Source: Didymella arachidicola
Lineage: Eukaryota > Ascomycota > Dothideomycetes > Pleosporales > Didymellaceae
Length of the DNA stretch: 64,000 nucleotides
Direction of reading: 5' to 3'
Assembly: GCA_016630955.3 (NCBI GenBank)
Contig: CM049985.1
Span: 744,001 to 808,000, forward strand
Shown: positions 41,348 through 51,871 of the stretch, one piece after another
Position numbering within the stretch: position 1 is the first letter of the stretch
Layout: each line of letters starts with the position of its first letter
The notes under the pieces: model-generated
What the model was told of the DNA's origin: nothing
Database searches by the model: none
Seen by the model: the letters and a program-made list of their open reading frames with translations, nothing else
Translations under genes and position numbers: made by a program

Positions 41348-43614
41348 ATGAGGAATCCCGTGGCCTGTGTCTCGTGTCGCAGCGCAAAGCAAAAGTGCAT
41401 CCACGACGACGCGCCGCCGTGCGATCGGTGCCGGCAGAGCGGACGCGCAGCGCTGTGCGAGTTCCCTCCACCAGGCACGTCGTCGATTCATCGGCGGCAC
41501 AAACGCCCACGGCCGCCCGAGGAGACTCCCAGCGCAACTCCACCGGGCACGTACAGCACCTCCGCAGGCGCGACGCCCTTACAGCGCCGCAGTGACGCGC
41601 TGCGGCAGAGTCCACTTGCCGAGCGACCGCCGCTGAGCCCGCGAGCGGCATCTCTGCTGCTGGACGGGCTAGACCCGTTTGACCTGTTGACGGACGAGGT
41701 CAAGAACAGCTACCTGCGCTGCGCGTACAAATGGAGCTTCCACCACATCCCGACGCTGCTGCTGCGCATCCGCGATAGGACGCTTGAGCCGTACCTGGTG
41801 TGGGCGCTGCTGGCCCTGGCGGTGAGGTAGGCGCGCACCGCACGACACCGTGTCCCTCGTCTCGCGTCCTCTGTCCTAACGTCCCCCAGGTTCGTCAAAG
41901 ACCCCCCCGCCGGCTTCGGCTCGCAGACCGAGGCCAGCAATGCCTACGCCGCCCGCGCCCGCCAGCTGCTGCAGGCCGACCTCGAGACGCCCAGCATCAG
42001 CCGCGTGCAGGCGCTGCTCATGCTCACCGGCCACGACTGGGGCGCCGGCAACGGGCGCCGCGCCTGGATCTACCTGGGCATGGCCATCCGCCTGGTCGAG
42101 GTCATGGACCTGACCCAGGAGCTCAAGACGCCCCGGAACCGCATGCCCACGCGCGAGGAGTTCGTCGAGGCCGAGGTGCGCCGCCGCACCGCCTGGACCT
42201 GCTTCCTCATGGACTCGCTGCTGAGCGGCGGCAAGGGCCGCAAGCGCTCGCTGAACGCCGCCGACATGGCCATCCAGCTGCCCTGCGAGAAGGAGGCCTT
42301 CGTCTTCGGCGAGCCCACCTGCACCCCGCGCCTCGACGGCAGCGTCCACATGCCCTCCATCGCCCTGCCCATGGGCGACATTGGCATCATCGGCGCCAGC
42401 ATGCGCGTCGCCAACATCTGGGGCAAGGTCGCCCGCTGGGCCTGCTCCGAGGACTTCAAGACCGAGCTCCCCTGGTCGTCCTCGTCACAGTTCCAGCAGC
42501 TCATCTACGAGCTGGAGCGCTGGAAGAATAACCTGCCCACACGCTCGCGCTACGACCTGTTCTCCCTGCACAGCCACAACGCCGTCGAGCAGGGGCAGGC
42601 GTACTGCTACATGCACAGCATCTACTTTATGAGCTACATGTTTCTGCACCGCGCCTACCTGCCAGTCCTCGGGCCCCAACAGAACGGCACCGTTGCCGAG
42701 GAGACGCCCAACTCATACAACGATCACACTGAAATGTGGAAAAACTGGCAGAAGACGTCGCGAAGGGAACTCTTCAAGGAGGCAACCATGGTGCTGGAGA
42801 TGCTCGAAGAGATGCGCACCTTCGGTGTCTTCTTCCTGCGAGGCCTCGTACCCTGGATTGGCTTCACCATATACACAGCGGTCGGCGTCATGCTCTACTC
42901 GGTCAATTACCCCAGCGGCGAAGACGACCCGAGGATCGTGGAGAAGGCAAGGGAGAGGGTCATACACGGCTGCACCTTCCTCAAAGAGATGAGGACACAA
43001 TGGCCAATGGCAGCAACATGGGTCAGTACCTCACATTTGCTAAGCATGCACCTACTAACGCCGGCTAGTTTGAGACAATCAAACGCATGCAGGTTTACTA
43101 CCGCTCAGTGCTTGGGCAGGATGGGCAGCCTGCCTCACCTGAAGAGCGCAAGGCGCTCAGAAGAGCCATGATCGACTACGGTGCTCTGCAACCCTCGCCA
43201 GTGCAGAAGCCCAACGAGGGAAACAAAGGTCCAGATACGACCATTGTGCAGACCGTCGTCTCACCGCCACCGCAAGAGGTTAGTCCAATGCCGAGGTCGA
43301 CCTCATCCTATGCTGATCCTAAACAGAACAAGTTCTTCAGCGTCACAATGGGTCCGGCAGAACCGATGGTCACACCACCAATAGCCACGCCGACACCAAA
43401 TTGCTACGCCAACAACAACAACAACAACACGTACTCTTGGCCCACACCGAACACGATACCTCCGTTGGAGCTCGATGGAACGTTCACTTTCGAAGGGTTT
43501 GACCTGAGTAATGCCGACATGGAGGAGATCATAACGAATGCAACCCAAGATTTCTGGGCAAGCTTTCCTGGTGAAGTGGGCGTTGGGTATGGAACTGACT
43601 ATCCGAGCATCTAG
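41348..43614 (+). CDS. Zn2Cys6 transcription factor with fungal-specific MHR domain
   Basis: A nuclear DNA-binding regulator, 718 aa, from exons 41348-41826, 41890-43021 and 43069-43614. The binuclear zinc cluster is at the very N-terminus: Cys7, 10, 17, 25, 28 and 37 (CVSCRSAKQKC, CDRCRQSGRAALC). A basic, Pro/Ser-rich linker follows (HRRHKRPRPP). The fungal-specific transcription factor domain covers roughly residues 130-500, with the typical RRRTAWTCFLMDSLLS motif. The tail is Pro/Asn/Thr-rich with a short Asn run and an acidic end, a likely activation region. Introns are canonical. Exon 2 is very GC-rich compared with neighbours. The target genes are unknown; the adjacent flavin protein and hydrolases are possible candidates only by position. 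Confidence 0.92.
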
Positions 43615-44147
43615 TCGGCTTCATCATTTTCCTTCTCAAAAGCGACTGTAATAATTTGTATATTTACTTCACGGCAGCTCGTACCATCATATCTCGTACA
43701 AACAATCGGCAACCGGCATCTTTGCGATTCAGGCGATGACCAATCACAGTCTGCAGGACCCACCCTCGGCTAGGCCCCAGCAACCCCAATGTTCACCCCA
43801 CTGCACTAACAACCCGCGTTAACCCTGTAGACGAGGCTCTCTTCTGGATCTCACAGTACAGAGCTGATCATGGGGTACATGTGACTGAGCAGAACCGCAC
43901 ATGTAACATAGCAAGCAAGCTACACGAACAAAAAGGTCCAGTGCTCCGGTGTCGGCCGCGGACGACTACAGCAGTCTGAACCACGCCCTGCAACGATCTT
44001 CACTGCACCTAGGCCTTATCGGGAAACGCATTCTCCACCAGCTGTGACTCCATCGCTCTTCACTCTCAAGTCGAACTCCAGTCACTCGACCTTCCCAAGG
44101 CATCTAGCCTTGCACTACCTTCGTCGACCACCTATAACACCGCCACC
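43615..44147. other. Intergenic, promoter of the flavin split-barrel gene
   Basis: 533 bp, no gene recognised. The start codon at 44148 has an ideal context (GCCACCATGGG). Confidence 0.5.
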
Positions 44148-44960
44148 ATGGGTGTCTACTACGAGACCATCCCAGACAGTCTGATACCATGGATCAAGAA
44201 GCAGCAGATGCTTCTCGTCGGAACCGCGCCCCTCTCAGGCGACGGCCACATCAACATCTCGCCCAAGGGCGGCGAGGACTTCTTCGGCATCCTCTCCCCA
44301 ACGCAATTCTGGTACATGGACCTAACCGGCTCCGGAGTCGAAACCCACGCACACCTGCACGAGCCAGGCAACGGCCGCATCTGCATCATGTTCATGGCCT
44401 TCACGGGCCCCCCGCAAATCGTCCGCATCTGGGGCGACGGCCACGTCCTCGAAAACGGCTCCCCGGAATACGCCCGCTTCGTCGCCGACCACAGCGTCAA
44501 AACCATCCCCGGCTCCCGCTCCATCATCATCGTCGACGTCCACCAGTGCGCTACGTCCTGCGGCTTCTCCGTCCCGTACTATGATTTCGTCGCCCATCGT
44601 CCCATCCTCAACGAGCACTTTGCGAAAAAGGAAAAGAAGTTCAGGGACGGCGATGAGAAGGAGAGTATGGAGTATTACTGGGCGTGGAAGAGCGCGAGGA
44701 GTGTGGACGGCATGCCCGGTATGAAGAGGGGTGTCGAGTACGCGGAGAAGAACGGCGTGAAGCCGCTGAGGAAGTGGAAGGGTGAGTATGCGCCGGGGGG
44801 TCCGAAGGCGTGGGGGAGCAAGAAGGGGGGGGATAGGGAGGATAGGGGGTTGGTGTTTTTGGTCCTGTTGCTTGGGATTATTATCGGGGGGGTTTTGAGC
44901 CTGAGTGTTGTTTCGCCGGAGAGGTTGGGTGCGTTGCAGAGGAAGGAGAGGCTTTGGTAG
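44148..44960 (+). CDS. Pyridoxamine-phosphate-oxidase-like FMN-binding protein with C-terminal membrane anchor
   Basis: The protein has the split beta-barrel flavin fold of the pyridoxamine 5'-phosphate oxidase superfamily in residues ~1-150 (MLLVGTAPLSGDGHINISPKG at its start, split here only by reading; then RICIMFMAFTGPP and IVRIWGDGHVLE). Stand-alone fungal members of this type have no proven reaction and are not bona fide PNPO. Unusually, the end carries one hydrophobic helix (LVFLVLLLGIIIGGVLSL, about residues 233-252) followed by a short basic tail, which suggests tail-anchoring to an internal membrane. Single exon, 270 aa, intact. Confidence 0.85.
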   Translation: MGVYYETIPDSLIPWIKKQQMLLVGTAPLSGDGHINISPKGGEDFFGILSPTQFWYMDLTGSGVETHAHLHEPGNGRICIMFMAFTGPPQIVRIWGDGHVLENGSPEYARFVADHSVKTIPGSRSIIIVDVHQCATSCGFSVPYYDFVAHRPILNEHFAKKEKKFRDGDEKESMEYYWAWKSARSVDGMPGMKRGVEYAEKNGVKPLRKWKGEYAPGGPKAWGSKKGGDREDRGLVFLVLLLGIIIGGVLSLSVVSPERLGALQRKERLW

Positions 44961-45789
44961 ATTGGGGTTATCTCTTATAAAGGTATTTGGTCGTGCTTGG
45001 AATGTATCGATAGACAAACAGAGGGTTGTCTCTGAGGGGAGTGCATCGTGCTCGATGATCCTCCGCATGGTCTCTTCAACTCCTCATCGCCTTCCGCCGG
45101 TGGACTAGGACATTCATGCGTTCCCATAGCACGGATACTCGATGGATCAAGTCCTCAAGCTCGCCTTGAATTGCTTCTCAAGCCCCCCGGCACGATTACC
45201 AGGCCTGACATCTTTCTGCATCGCGGCCCAAGAAACTCCGGCTTTAGCACGAGTCTTGTCGTGCTGGTTCCACGGCTACTCCAAACACCGCTTCCACGGA
45301 GCGCCTGATGCGTATACCGCATGAGAGGCCTACGAACGTGCATTGCGCTGGTATACAAATATGATGCAGCGTATTACGAAAATGCTCTAGACCCTGGTGT
45401 TGGACGTCATGATCGAAGAGGATCGACTGTAGGGGTTCGGCTCTGCGACTTTGTGGGTGGGTAGTGAGTTACTCCGAGAGGCAGAGGTCACTGTCTCTCG
45501 TCTTTTGTATGGCGTGCAGAAGGAATCCAAGTCGGACGTTTATGTCGCTGAGGTCCCTGCAGGCTCGTAGATCGTCCCAAATCGTTTGAAGCATTGCCGC
45601 AGGGTGGTTCGCGACGTGATTCGGAACTTCCACGTCGAAAGAACCCTACCTTGGGCAGTGGATGGGACATAGTCGTGCTAAGCGATGAAAGAGAGAAGGC
45701 GGAGACCATCGACAACGTAATCAGCGCCTGGTGTGACACACCTGCCAGAAATGGACTTCTCATTGCGATCCAGTTCCGGAAGACCATGC
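44961..45789. other. Intergenic between two convergent genes
   Basis: About 830 bp with no recognisable gene. A minus-strand frame at 45488-45826 overlaps the hydrolase 3' end and has no domain. Confidence 0.5.
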
Positions 45790-47028
45790 TCAGGCCCCTC
45801 TTCCTCGCATAACCTCCTCCAACCACGGATAGACCGTCGCATTCGCCTCCGGATACCCCATATGCACCCGATCCCTCACAAACCTCATCTCCTTTGGACT
45901 CCCATACTCCGCCAATAACATACTATCCTCAACAGGCATACACCCATCCAGCACACCATTGACAAGCAGCAACCTGCAACTCGGCATTCCCGCGCCTACA
46001 ACCGCCACACCCTCCCCCTTACCGCTCACAAGGCTAAACTCATCCTGGCAGCGCGCCTTCATCTCGGCGAAATCAGCGTACCCGTATTTCAAGCAGTACG
46101 CCTCCTCAAGGCCAAACGGGTACTCGTGGTGCGCGACGCGGCTCAGCCACTCGGCGCCGATGTAGTGGTGCGTTCCAGCGCCGTGGCCCACGCAGCCGAG
46201 GAGTTGTGAGCGGTGCGTGTGCGCGAGCCGGATTGCGTAGTACCCCCCTGCGCTGAGGCCCCAGGCAATGACTTTCTTCGCGTCGAGAAAAGGGTGCTGT
46301 TCGATGTGTGCGAGGATAGAACTGAACAGCCTGTCGGGTGAAAGCGGATCGCGTCGGTTCGAGGGACAGTCGGTTGTTGTGCCGGGGATGTCGCAGATTA
46401 CTGTTGCCCAGCCCCGGCGAAGGTGCTCCTCTGTGCGCTCTGTGTTGTCGGGCCTGTGCCCGTCGAGTCCCGTGATTAAGAGTACTGTGGGGAACGGGCC
46501 GTCGCCTTTGGGGCGGCGGATGTATAGTGGTATACTGTCCCCGTCGCCGTTGGCGGCATGCACGTGCGGGATGATTTCCTCGGTTATGGGAACGGCCCAG
46601 AGCTGTGTGCCGGCCATGTAGGCGCGCTTCTGCTCTTCGAAGACTTGCTTCTTCAGGGGAGTGCCGATGTACGGGAAGCGCGCGAGTCTGAATAGTGCGT
46701 TTGCGCGGAAGTAGAGTGCTTTTGCTTCTTCTTTGTGCTCGACTTTGGCGCTCGCGCCGAGTTTGCTCAGATCAGCGGCTTTCTCTACGAGCGCGCGGGC
46801 AGTGGGGAGGAATGCGTTTGTGTAGGCGTCTGAGTATGGGTCGTTGGTGTTGTTGGCGATTAGATGTTGGAAGATGGGCTCGAAATCCTCGTAGCTGCCG
46901 TCGTGGAACGGGTATACGGAGCGCTGGCACGGCATTTTCCAGCAGTTTCCCCATAGCTTTGAGGTGCTGCCGCGGTGGCCGTAGTCTTTCTCGAAGAGAT
47001 CGCCCAGGATCCAGGTGCCGTTCGGCAT
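45790..47028 (-). CDS. Alpha/beta hydrolase, Ayg1-like (heptaketide hydrolyase type)
   Basis: The protein strongly resembles Aspergillus fumigatus Ayg1, which shortens the heptaketide naphthopyrone YWA1 to tetrahydroxynaphthalene in DHN-melanin synthesis, and the wider FrsA/DUF1100 hydrolases. Typical stretches: WILGDLFEKDYGHRGS at the start, SVYPFHDGSYEDFEPIF, LLITGLDGHRPDN, GWATVICDIPGT. The nucleophile elbow is WGLSAGGYYAIR, the acid is in LVNGVLDGCMPVED and the histidine in RDRVHMGYPEA. The start at 47028 (MPNGTWILG) is chosen because it aligns with the family N-terminus; an upstream in-frame Met at 47115 adds 29 residues. 412 aa, single exon. No polyketide synthase is nearby, so the substrate here is open. 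Confidence 0.87.
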   Translation of the reverse strand: MPNGTWILGDLFEKDYGHRGSTSKLWGNCWKMPCQRSVYPFHDGSYEDFEPIFQHLIANNTNDPYSDAYTNAFLPTARALVEKAADLSKLGASAKVEHKEEAKALYFRANALFRLARFPYIGTPLKKQVFEEQKRAYMAGTQLWAVPITEEIIPHVHAANGDGDSIPLYIRRPKGDGPFPTVLLITGLDGHRPDNTERTEEHLRRGWATVICDIPGTTTDCPSNRRDPLSPDRLFSSILAHIEQHPFLDAKKVIAWGLSAGGYYAIRLAHTHRSQLLGCVGHGAGTHHYIGAEWLSRVAHHEYPFGLEEAYCLKYGYADFAEMKARCQDEFSLVSGKGEGVAVVGAGMPSCRLLLVNGVLDGCMPVEDSMLLAEYGSPKEMRFVRDRVHMGYPEANATVYPWLEEVMRGRGA

Positions 47029-47371
47029 TTTGACGAAGATTCGGTAGATAAGGGAGGTGTTTCGGTGTGTGAGGTGTCGGTTGATCTCAAGGGGTAAAAG
47101 AAGCTTGATCGTCAAGGCCTTGAAAGTTGGATTCTGAAAGTCTTCAGGCTATTGAGTCGTTTCTTGCTCTGTTGTATATAGAGCGATGCATTTCTGTGGG
47201 GCCGACTCGGGGATCCGCCTTGTCTTACACTCGCGCTACGTGTGCGCCGCCCGGGACCCCGCATAGCCCACAAACATGGCCATGTGGGTACGATGCCTTG
47301 GCCAAAACGTCTCTGATGAGGTTGTGTGACATGCTTGTTCCCGGTATCAAAGTAGATTCAAGCCAAGCTGA

Positions 47372-48969
47372 CTATGGCCATTCCTCATCCTCAGCTTCCT
47401 CCGTACGTTTCGCATACTCTCTTAACACACTCGCAAGCTTCGCCCTCCCCTCTCTCCGCTCAAAGACCTGCGCGTGATCCACCGTCGGCCACCACAGCGT
47501 CTCTATCCCCTTACCCTTCCATTCCGCATCCTTCCAGCCTGTCTCCTCGCTCTTCAAGTCCACGCCAGAAATATACTTCCCCACCGCTTCAGTATCGACG
47601 ATCAAGTCACGCCCGCCCAGAGACACGGTGACGTCGCGCCTAGCCAGATCCTCTTTCCACAGAATGTTCTCGCTCCAGAAAAAGTTCCGTGCCAGTGTGT
47701 GTGCGACTCCAATGTCCATCGATGCAAAATACCACAATTGGTGCTCGTTTGCGTAGCGCGGGCGGCGCGCGGTGAAATTGTACGCAACGTCTGGCAGGTG
47801 CAGAAGGAAGGTGACTGGGTCGATGAACAGGCACGGTCCGATTTTGAGTGCGGTTGCGGGATCGCGGAGGAGGTGAGTCGAGACGACGGAGCCGTAGGAG
47901 TGCGAGGCTAGGACTACTTTGTCCCAGCCGTGACGTTGCAGGATGATGTTGATCTGGCGCGTGACTTCTTCAGGGCGTGGGATCGTGCGTGTAAGCCGGA
48001 AGCTGATGGGCAGGAGCTCGATGGCGATTATTCCTATGGAGCCATCGCTGGCGGACAAGGGATCTTCGCTGTTGATCGAGGAGAGCCATTGGCTGTAGGG
48101 CATGAGGCCGATGCCGATGCCATGGATGAAGAGGATAGGGAGGCGGGTCCTGGAGGTGTGCGGGCGGTACCAGTAGCTGAGATCTGGAGCTGGAGAGACC
48201 TGACAGGTGACGAGTGATGCAATACGGGGAGGGAATATGGCGAGGGAAGTGCGCAGATGTGTGCGGTGCAGGTGGAAGTTGTTGTAGCGCAGATAGGCGG
48301 CTGTGAGGGTGTCTACGAGCATGACAATCTGTCGTCGTCAGCACAAACCCAGATGGTGAGCTTGTATGGACCTACCAAATACCATAACACCGGCCTGTGG
48401 CGCATATTCACGTCATCAATCGTCAACCTCAGACTCTTCGCCGGCCCGCGCCCCGGCAGAATCGGCCTGCCCAGCATCGTCTCAATGCCATCGACATACT
48501 CCTTCAGCTCCTCCTCTTCCTCAATCTTCGCCTCTGGATCCTCCTGCGCTCTACGCACCAACTCATCCTCACTCTCCGTGCCCCTGTTCATAAGCGCCCA
48601 CTCAAAGAACTCCTTCACGTTCTCCCTCTTAACCGCGCCCGGCCGCGCACCCAGAAACCAGCGGCTGACATAGTACTCTGGGTGCGGAATCTTGTCCCAG
48701 CACTTCCAGAACAGGTCCTTCCTGTCCGCTTTGTCGAGCAGCGGCGGGTGATTCGCCGAGGCCTGCAGCGCGCGCTTGCGGGGTATGTAGACGAGCACCC
48801 AGAACAGGGTTTCAATCAGGCTCCATGTCAGCAGGAAGCGGCCGAAGGCGGTGGTAGGGTGCTCGGCGAGGCTGAAGGAAACGAAGAAGACGCTGACGGG
48901 CGTTACAAGGCGCAGGGCGAAGATGCAGACCTGGATGAAGATGTATTGCGGGATCGAGGTGCCTATCAT
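47372..48969 (-). CDS. Membrane-anchored alpha/beta hydrolase
   Basis: Exons 48376-48969 and 47372-48328 (47-nt intron, phase 0) encode 516 aa. The N-terminal ~60 residues carry two hydrophobic segments (QYIFIQVCIFALRLVTPVSV and FLLTWSLIETLFWVLVYI), so the protein is probably in the ER or another membrane. A charged middle region follows, then the hydrolase domain: oxyanion region ILFIHGIGIGLMPYS, nucleophile elbow VVLASHSYGSVVS (S-H-S-Y-G) and a likely catalytic His in WWPTVDHAQVF. The reaction is not known; relatives are esterases or lipases. It is on the same strand as the Ayg1-like hydrolase, 343 bp upstream of that gene's start. Both look intact. Confidence 0.86.
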
Positions 48970-49377
48970 GATGGCGGGGCGCAGTTGCGGTGGACGGACA
49001 GCGCGCGATATGCACGAGAAGACTTTGCGAAGGCTGAGAGCACTGTACTAGGGCTTCAGCCGTAGTCGCAGGCAAACAGCAAGCTCATCAGCAGCGAATG
49101 TTGGTGTTGACAATCAAGCATGGCTGTGTTAGACGCCTGCGATTGCGCATGCCGTCATACCAACCGCGCCTTCCGCAGGGCTCAATGATGACTAAGTAGC
49201 GTCCAGCACTTCAACCTCGCTGATTTCCTGCATACTTCACTTCCCTCTCAATGGATAGCGAGGGCCTCGCATATTTCATTCCTTGATATCAGGGGTATAC
49301 ATGACGTCGATGGGCGATGACAGGATCTGGGTGTTTCTAAAATCACGGATAGTATGGACTGAGAGTCGACCTATCAG
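48970..49377. other. Intergenic between hydrolase start and the STAND-like gene end
   Basis: 408 bp with no gene recognised. It should contain the hydrolase promoter. Confidence 0.5.
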
Positions 49378-51501
49378 CTACTCGTATCCTGCATCATACA
49401 AGTTCTCGTGCAGAATACCGCCATTGCTCGCTTGCATTGGCGAGCGTCTACCGTCCACAAGCTCAAAGTCTGACAATCTGCTGGTCAAGAGCCGCCGGTT
49501 GCCGCCATCGGTCGGCACAGTGAGCTTATTATCCTCACTCAACAAGCTGTCCAAACATCTACTTTTTGACGCCGATGTGAATAGCAGCTTGATACGTGCG
49601 GTCAGTTGTTCCTCAAAGACGGTCTCGATCAGGGTCTTTGCAACGACGCGAAGATCATCAGCCCAACCCTGCATCTCGAACAAGGACACACCGTCAACCA
49701 TACAAAAGACAACGGAACCAGGCAGCTTTCTGACCAGCCTGCGCAACAGGCTGCAATATGTGTTTAGGTCGTCGAATCTGAGACCATTTTCCCAATTTTC
49801 GAATCGCAGGAAACCGATGTCGAAACGCTGTATGGACAATAACTGGGCTGTCAAGCTGCGGACCAGGCCAATTGGGCCTGCTGATGGGTCGAATTTGGAG
49901 TTGTGAGCACCGCAGAAGAACTGGAGCACATGCGCAGCTTGCTGACCCTGCAAAGAGTGTACAAGCATTGCGCAGAGCAGGCTCGCTGACGAGTAGCGAG
50001 CCATGCCGTCCTCCAGGTTGCCATTTACAGCCAGAACGTCTGAGCTTGGGCTTCGAACCCACCGCTTGAAACGAAGAGACTGCAAAACCCAGTGCATTGC
50101 ACCCTGGCTTGGCACATCGCAAGACTGTGCTTGTCGATGCACCAGATCTATCTCTTGACGCGTGACTCCCGAAGAATGACCCAGGTAGTTCTGCAGCCGG
50201 AGCTGGAGATCTCTCAACTCAACACTTCGGTCCATCGCATCAAGCTTGCTCAGCAATATTGCTTGATTCCCTGCTTTTGTAAGCTCAGTACAACGGATGA
50301 ACGACGGACCTCTTACATTCGGCGTTTCTCACGTGATCTTCCAAGACTGAAGAAAGGTATCTGATAGCCTTTCGATTCTCTTCGTTTTCCCGTCTCTCAA
50401 TCTCGAAAGCTCGCTTCAAGGATTGCGTTGTCCTCTCGTGTGACACCACGTTTGATCGGAGCCCATCGATGCCGGTCGCTATCTGTACCGCAGAGCTATT
50501 CAAGGCTCTTGTACCCTGGTCGATGGAAGTCATAACACGTTGTGTGTTGTGAACACTCGGGCCCATACTCTCGATGGTCGTATGAGCCTTGGCCGAGGCA
50601 GAGAGATGCAGGAAGTTCATTTGCTCTTGCAAAGCCTCCGTCGACATCTGAAATCGCCTTTTCTTCTCATCCAGGTTGTGATCGGCAAGAGGTCCCTTGA
50701 GTCCGTCTTTGATCCGAGTCACTTGAAGGCATTGCTGTCAGCAAATACTCGAAGTGTCTTGGTTCAACTTACACATCTTTTTCTCTACAAGACAAGCCAT
50801 CATTGCCTCTATCATGGTCAGTATGTCGAGATACACCTTCAACGCTCTATCTTGCAGCTCCAGACTGTGAGGAAATATCTCGTGACAGCGTTGTGTCTTT
50901 TCAATGACTGCTGGCAACATCTCAAAAGCTTCGAAGATCTCGATGCGTCTCTCGCTTCTTCTGGCTGCCATCTACAACAAAGTCAACAAGGAATTACATA
51001 TTTGACAGCAGTTCATACTCCGAGAACAATCTTCAGACCTCCACAAAGCACACTGAAGTATTTGTCGTTTGGCAAGAGTCCGACCCACGGTGTTGCTGTG
51101 GCTGAGTAGTCGCCGAACCGCCGCAGGTATCTGTGAACTGCTCCTCGTGCTCCCATCTTGGTTTCCGCGAGATAGGCTTCTTCAGCGTCCTTTGCAGCCC
51201 TGACAACGTCTTCCCAGGAGTGTGCGCCCCGCAAATTCCACTTGTTGCCCAAAGGATGCAGCGGAACAGCTTTCTGATATTGTTCAATGATCTTACAGAA
51301 GTCATCGGTCAAAGTCCTGAGTGTCTGAGTATGTTTTCTCCGCCCGATTCGTCCTTTCACTTACCCTGCTACCTGCTGCTGAGAGGCTAGATATTGTGCG
51401 CGTTGATGAACAGGTTCATTGGGTCGGAAGACGGCGTGCTGTTGGGGCGCATACTGATCGATCCAGTCTTTCACCAGAGCATTTGAGCCCGTGTTTGACA
51501 T
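49378..51501 (-). CDS. STAND/NACHT-like protein with DUF7708 N-terminal domain and degenerate P-loop
   Basis: Five exons on the minus strand fit one protein of 643 aa: 51365-51501, 51019-51316, 50773-50971, 50317-50721 and 49378-50270, all with GT-AG introns and matching phases. The N-terminal half resembles DUF7708, found at the front of fungal NACHT/STAND proteins (LRRFGDYSATATPWVGLLPNDKYFSVLCGGLKIVLG, here split only for description: LLPNDKYFSVLCGGLK is the key part). A coiled-coil-prone segment follows around residues 240-345. The C-terminal part looks like an NTPase fold, but where a Walker A loop should stand (about residues 425-440) it reads VLAVNGNLEDGMARYSS, without GxGKS/T. Repeats such as WD40 or ankyrin are absent. 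It is divergent from the AAA gene. The role is unknown; the family suggests non-self or stress signalling. Exon joins are my reconstruction. Confidence 0.75.
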
Positions 51502-51871
51502 TACGACTGGCTAGGGTGCAAAGCGTTCTGAGTTCTGTCTCATCAGCCTACACGCTCTTATGTTAGCGCTCGCTGCGGGAAAGTGCAGGCAGGTATGTCT
51601 TCGCCAGTCAGGGATGTCCTCGAATTAAGCGCTAAGCTGATGCTTTCCGACCAGTCAAGAAAGGATGTGCTGAACTTTTTGCGCGTGCATATGCACATTG
51701 TCAGCGCTTGTGGAGGAAAAGGTTGGGGGCTTGCCAAGGTCTGGTCACCTTCTTTAAATGGCATGATCCTCTTCAGCCTCGCGAGTTTCCTGAACACATC
51801 TCCTTCGCTCACCTCATCATAAGCCACTCCTTTCTGCAGAGTGTCGCAAGCTATTGCTTAATCAACAGTGA
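51502..51871. promoter_or_regulatory. Bidirectional promoter between the STAND-like and AAA genes
   Basis: The start codons at 51501 (minus) and 51872 (plus) are only 370 bp apart, so the two genes share one promoter region. An 89-aa minus-strand frame (51558-51827) fills much of it. I regard it as a chance frame, but it could be an upstream exon of the STAND-like gene. Confidence 0.55.

Noticed and set aside
41800..42531. 243-aa plus-strand frame rich in Arg, Pro and His
   Set aside because: It is an out-of-frame reading of the GC-rich second exon of the Zn2Cys6 factor.
45488..45826. 112-aa minus-strand frame overlapping the Ayg1-like gene end
   Set aside because: It is a shadow frame without domains, overlapping the 3' end of a clear gene.
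51558..51827. 89-aa minus-strand frame between the STAND-like and AAA genes
   Set aside because: The Met at 51501 gives a good N-terminus for the STAND-like protein with clean exon phases. No splice join from this frame is compelling.
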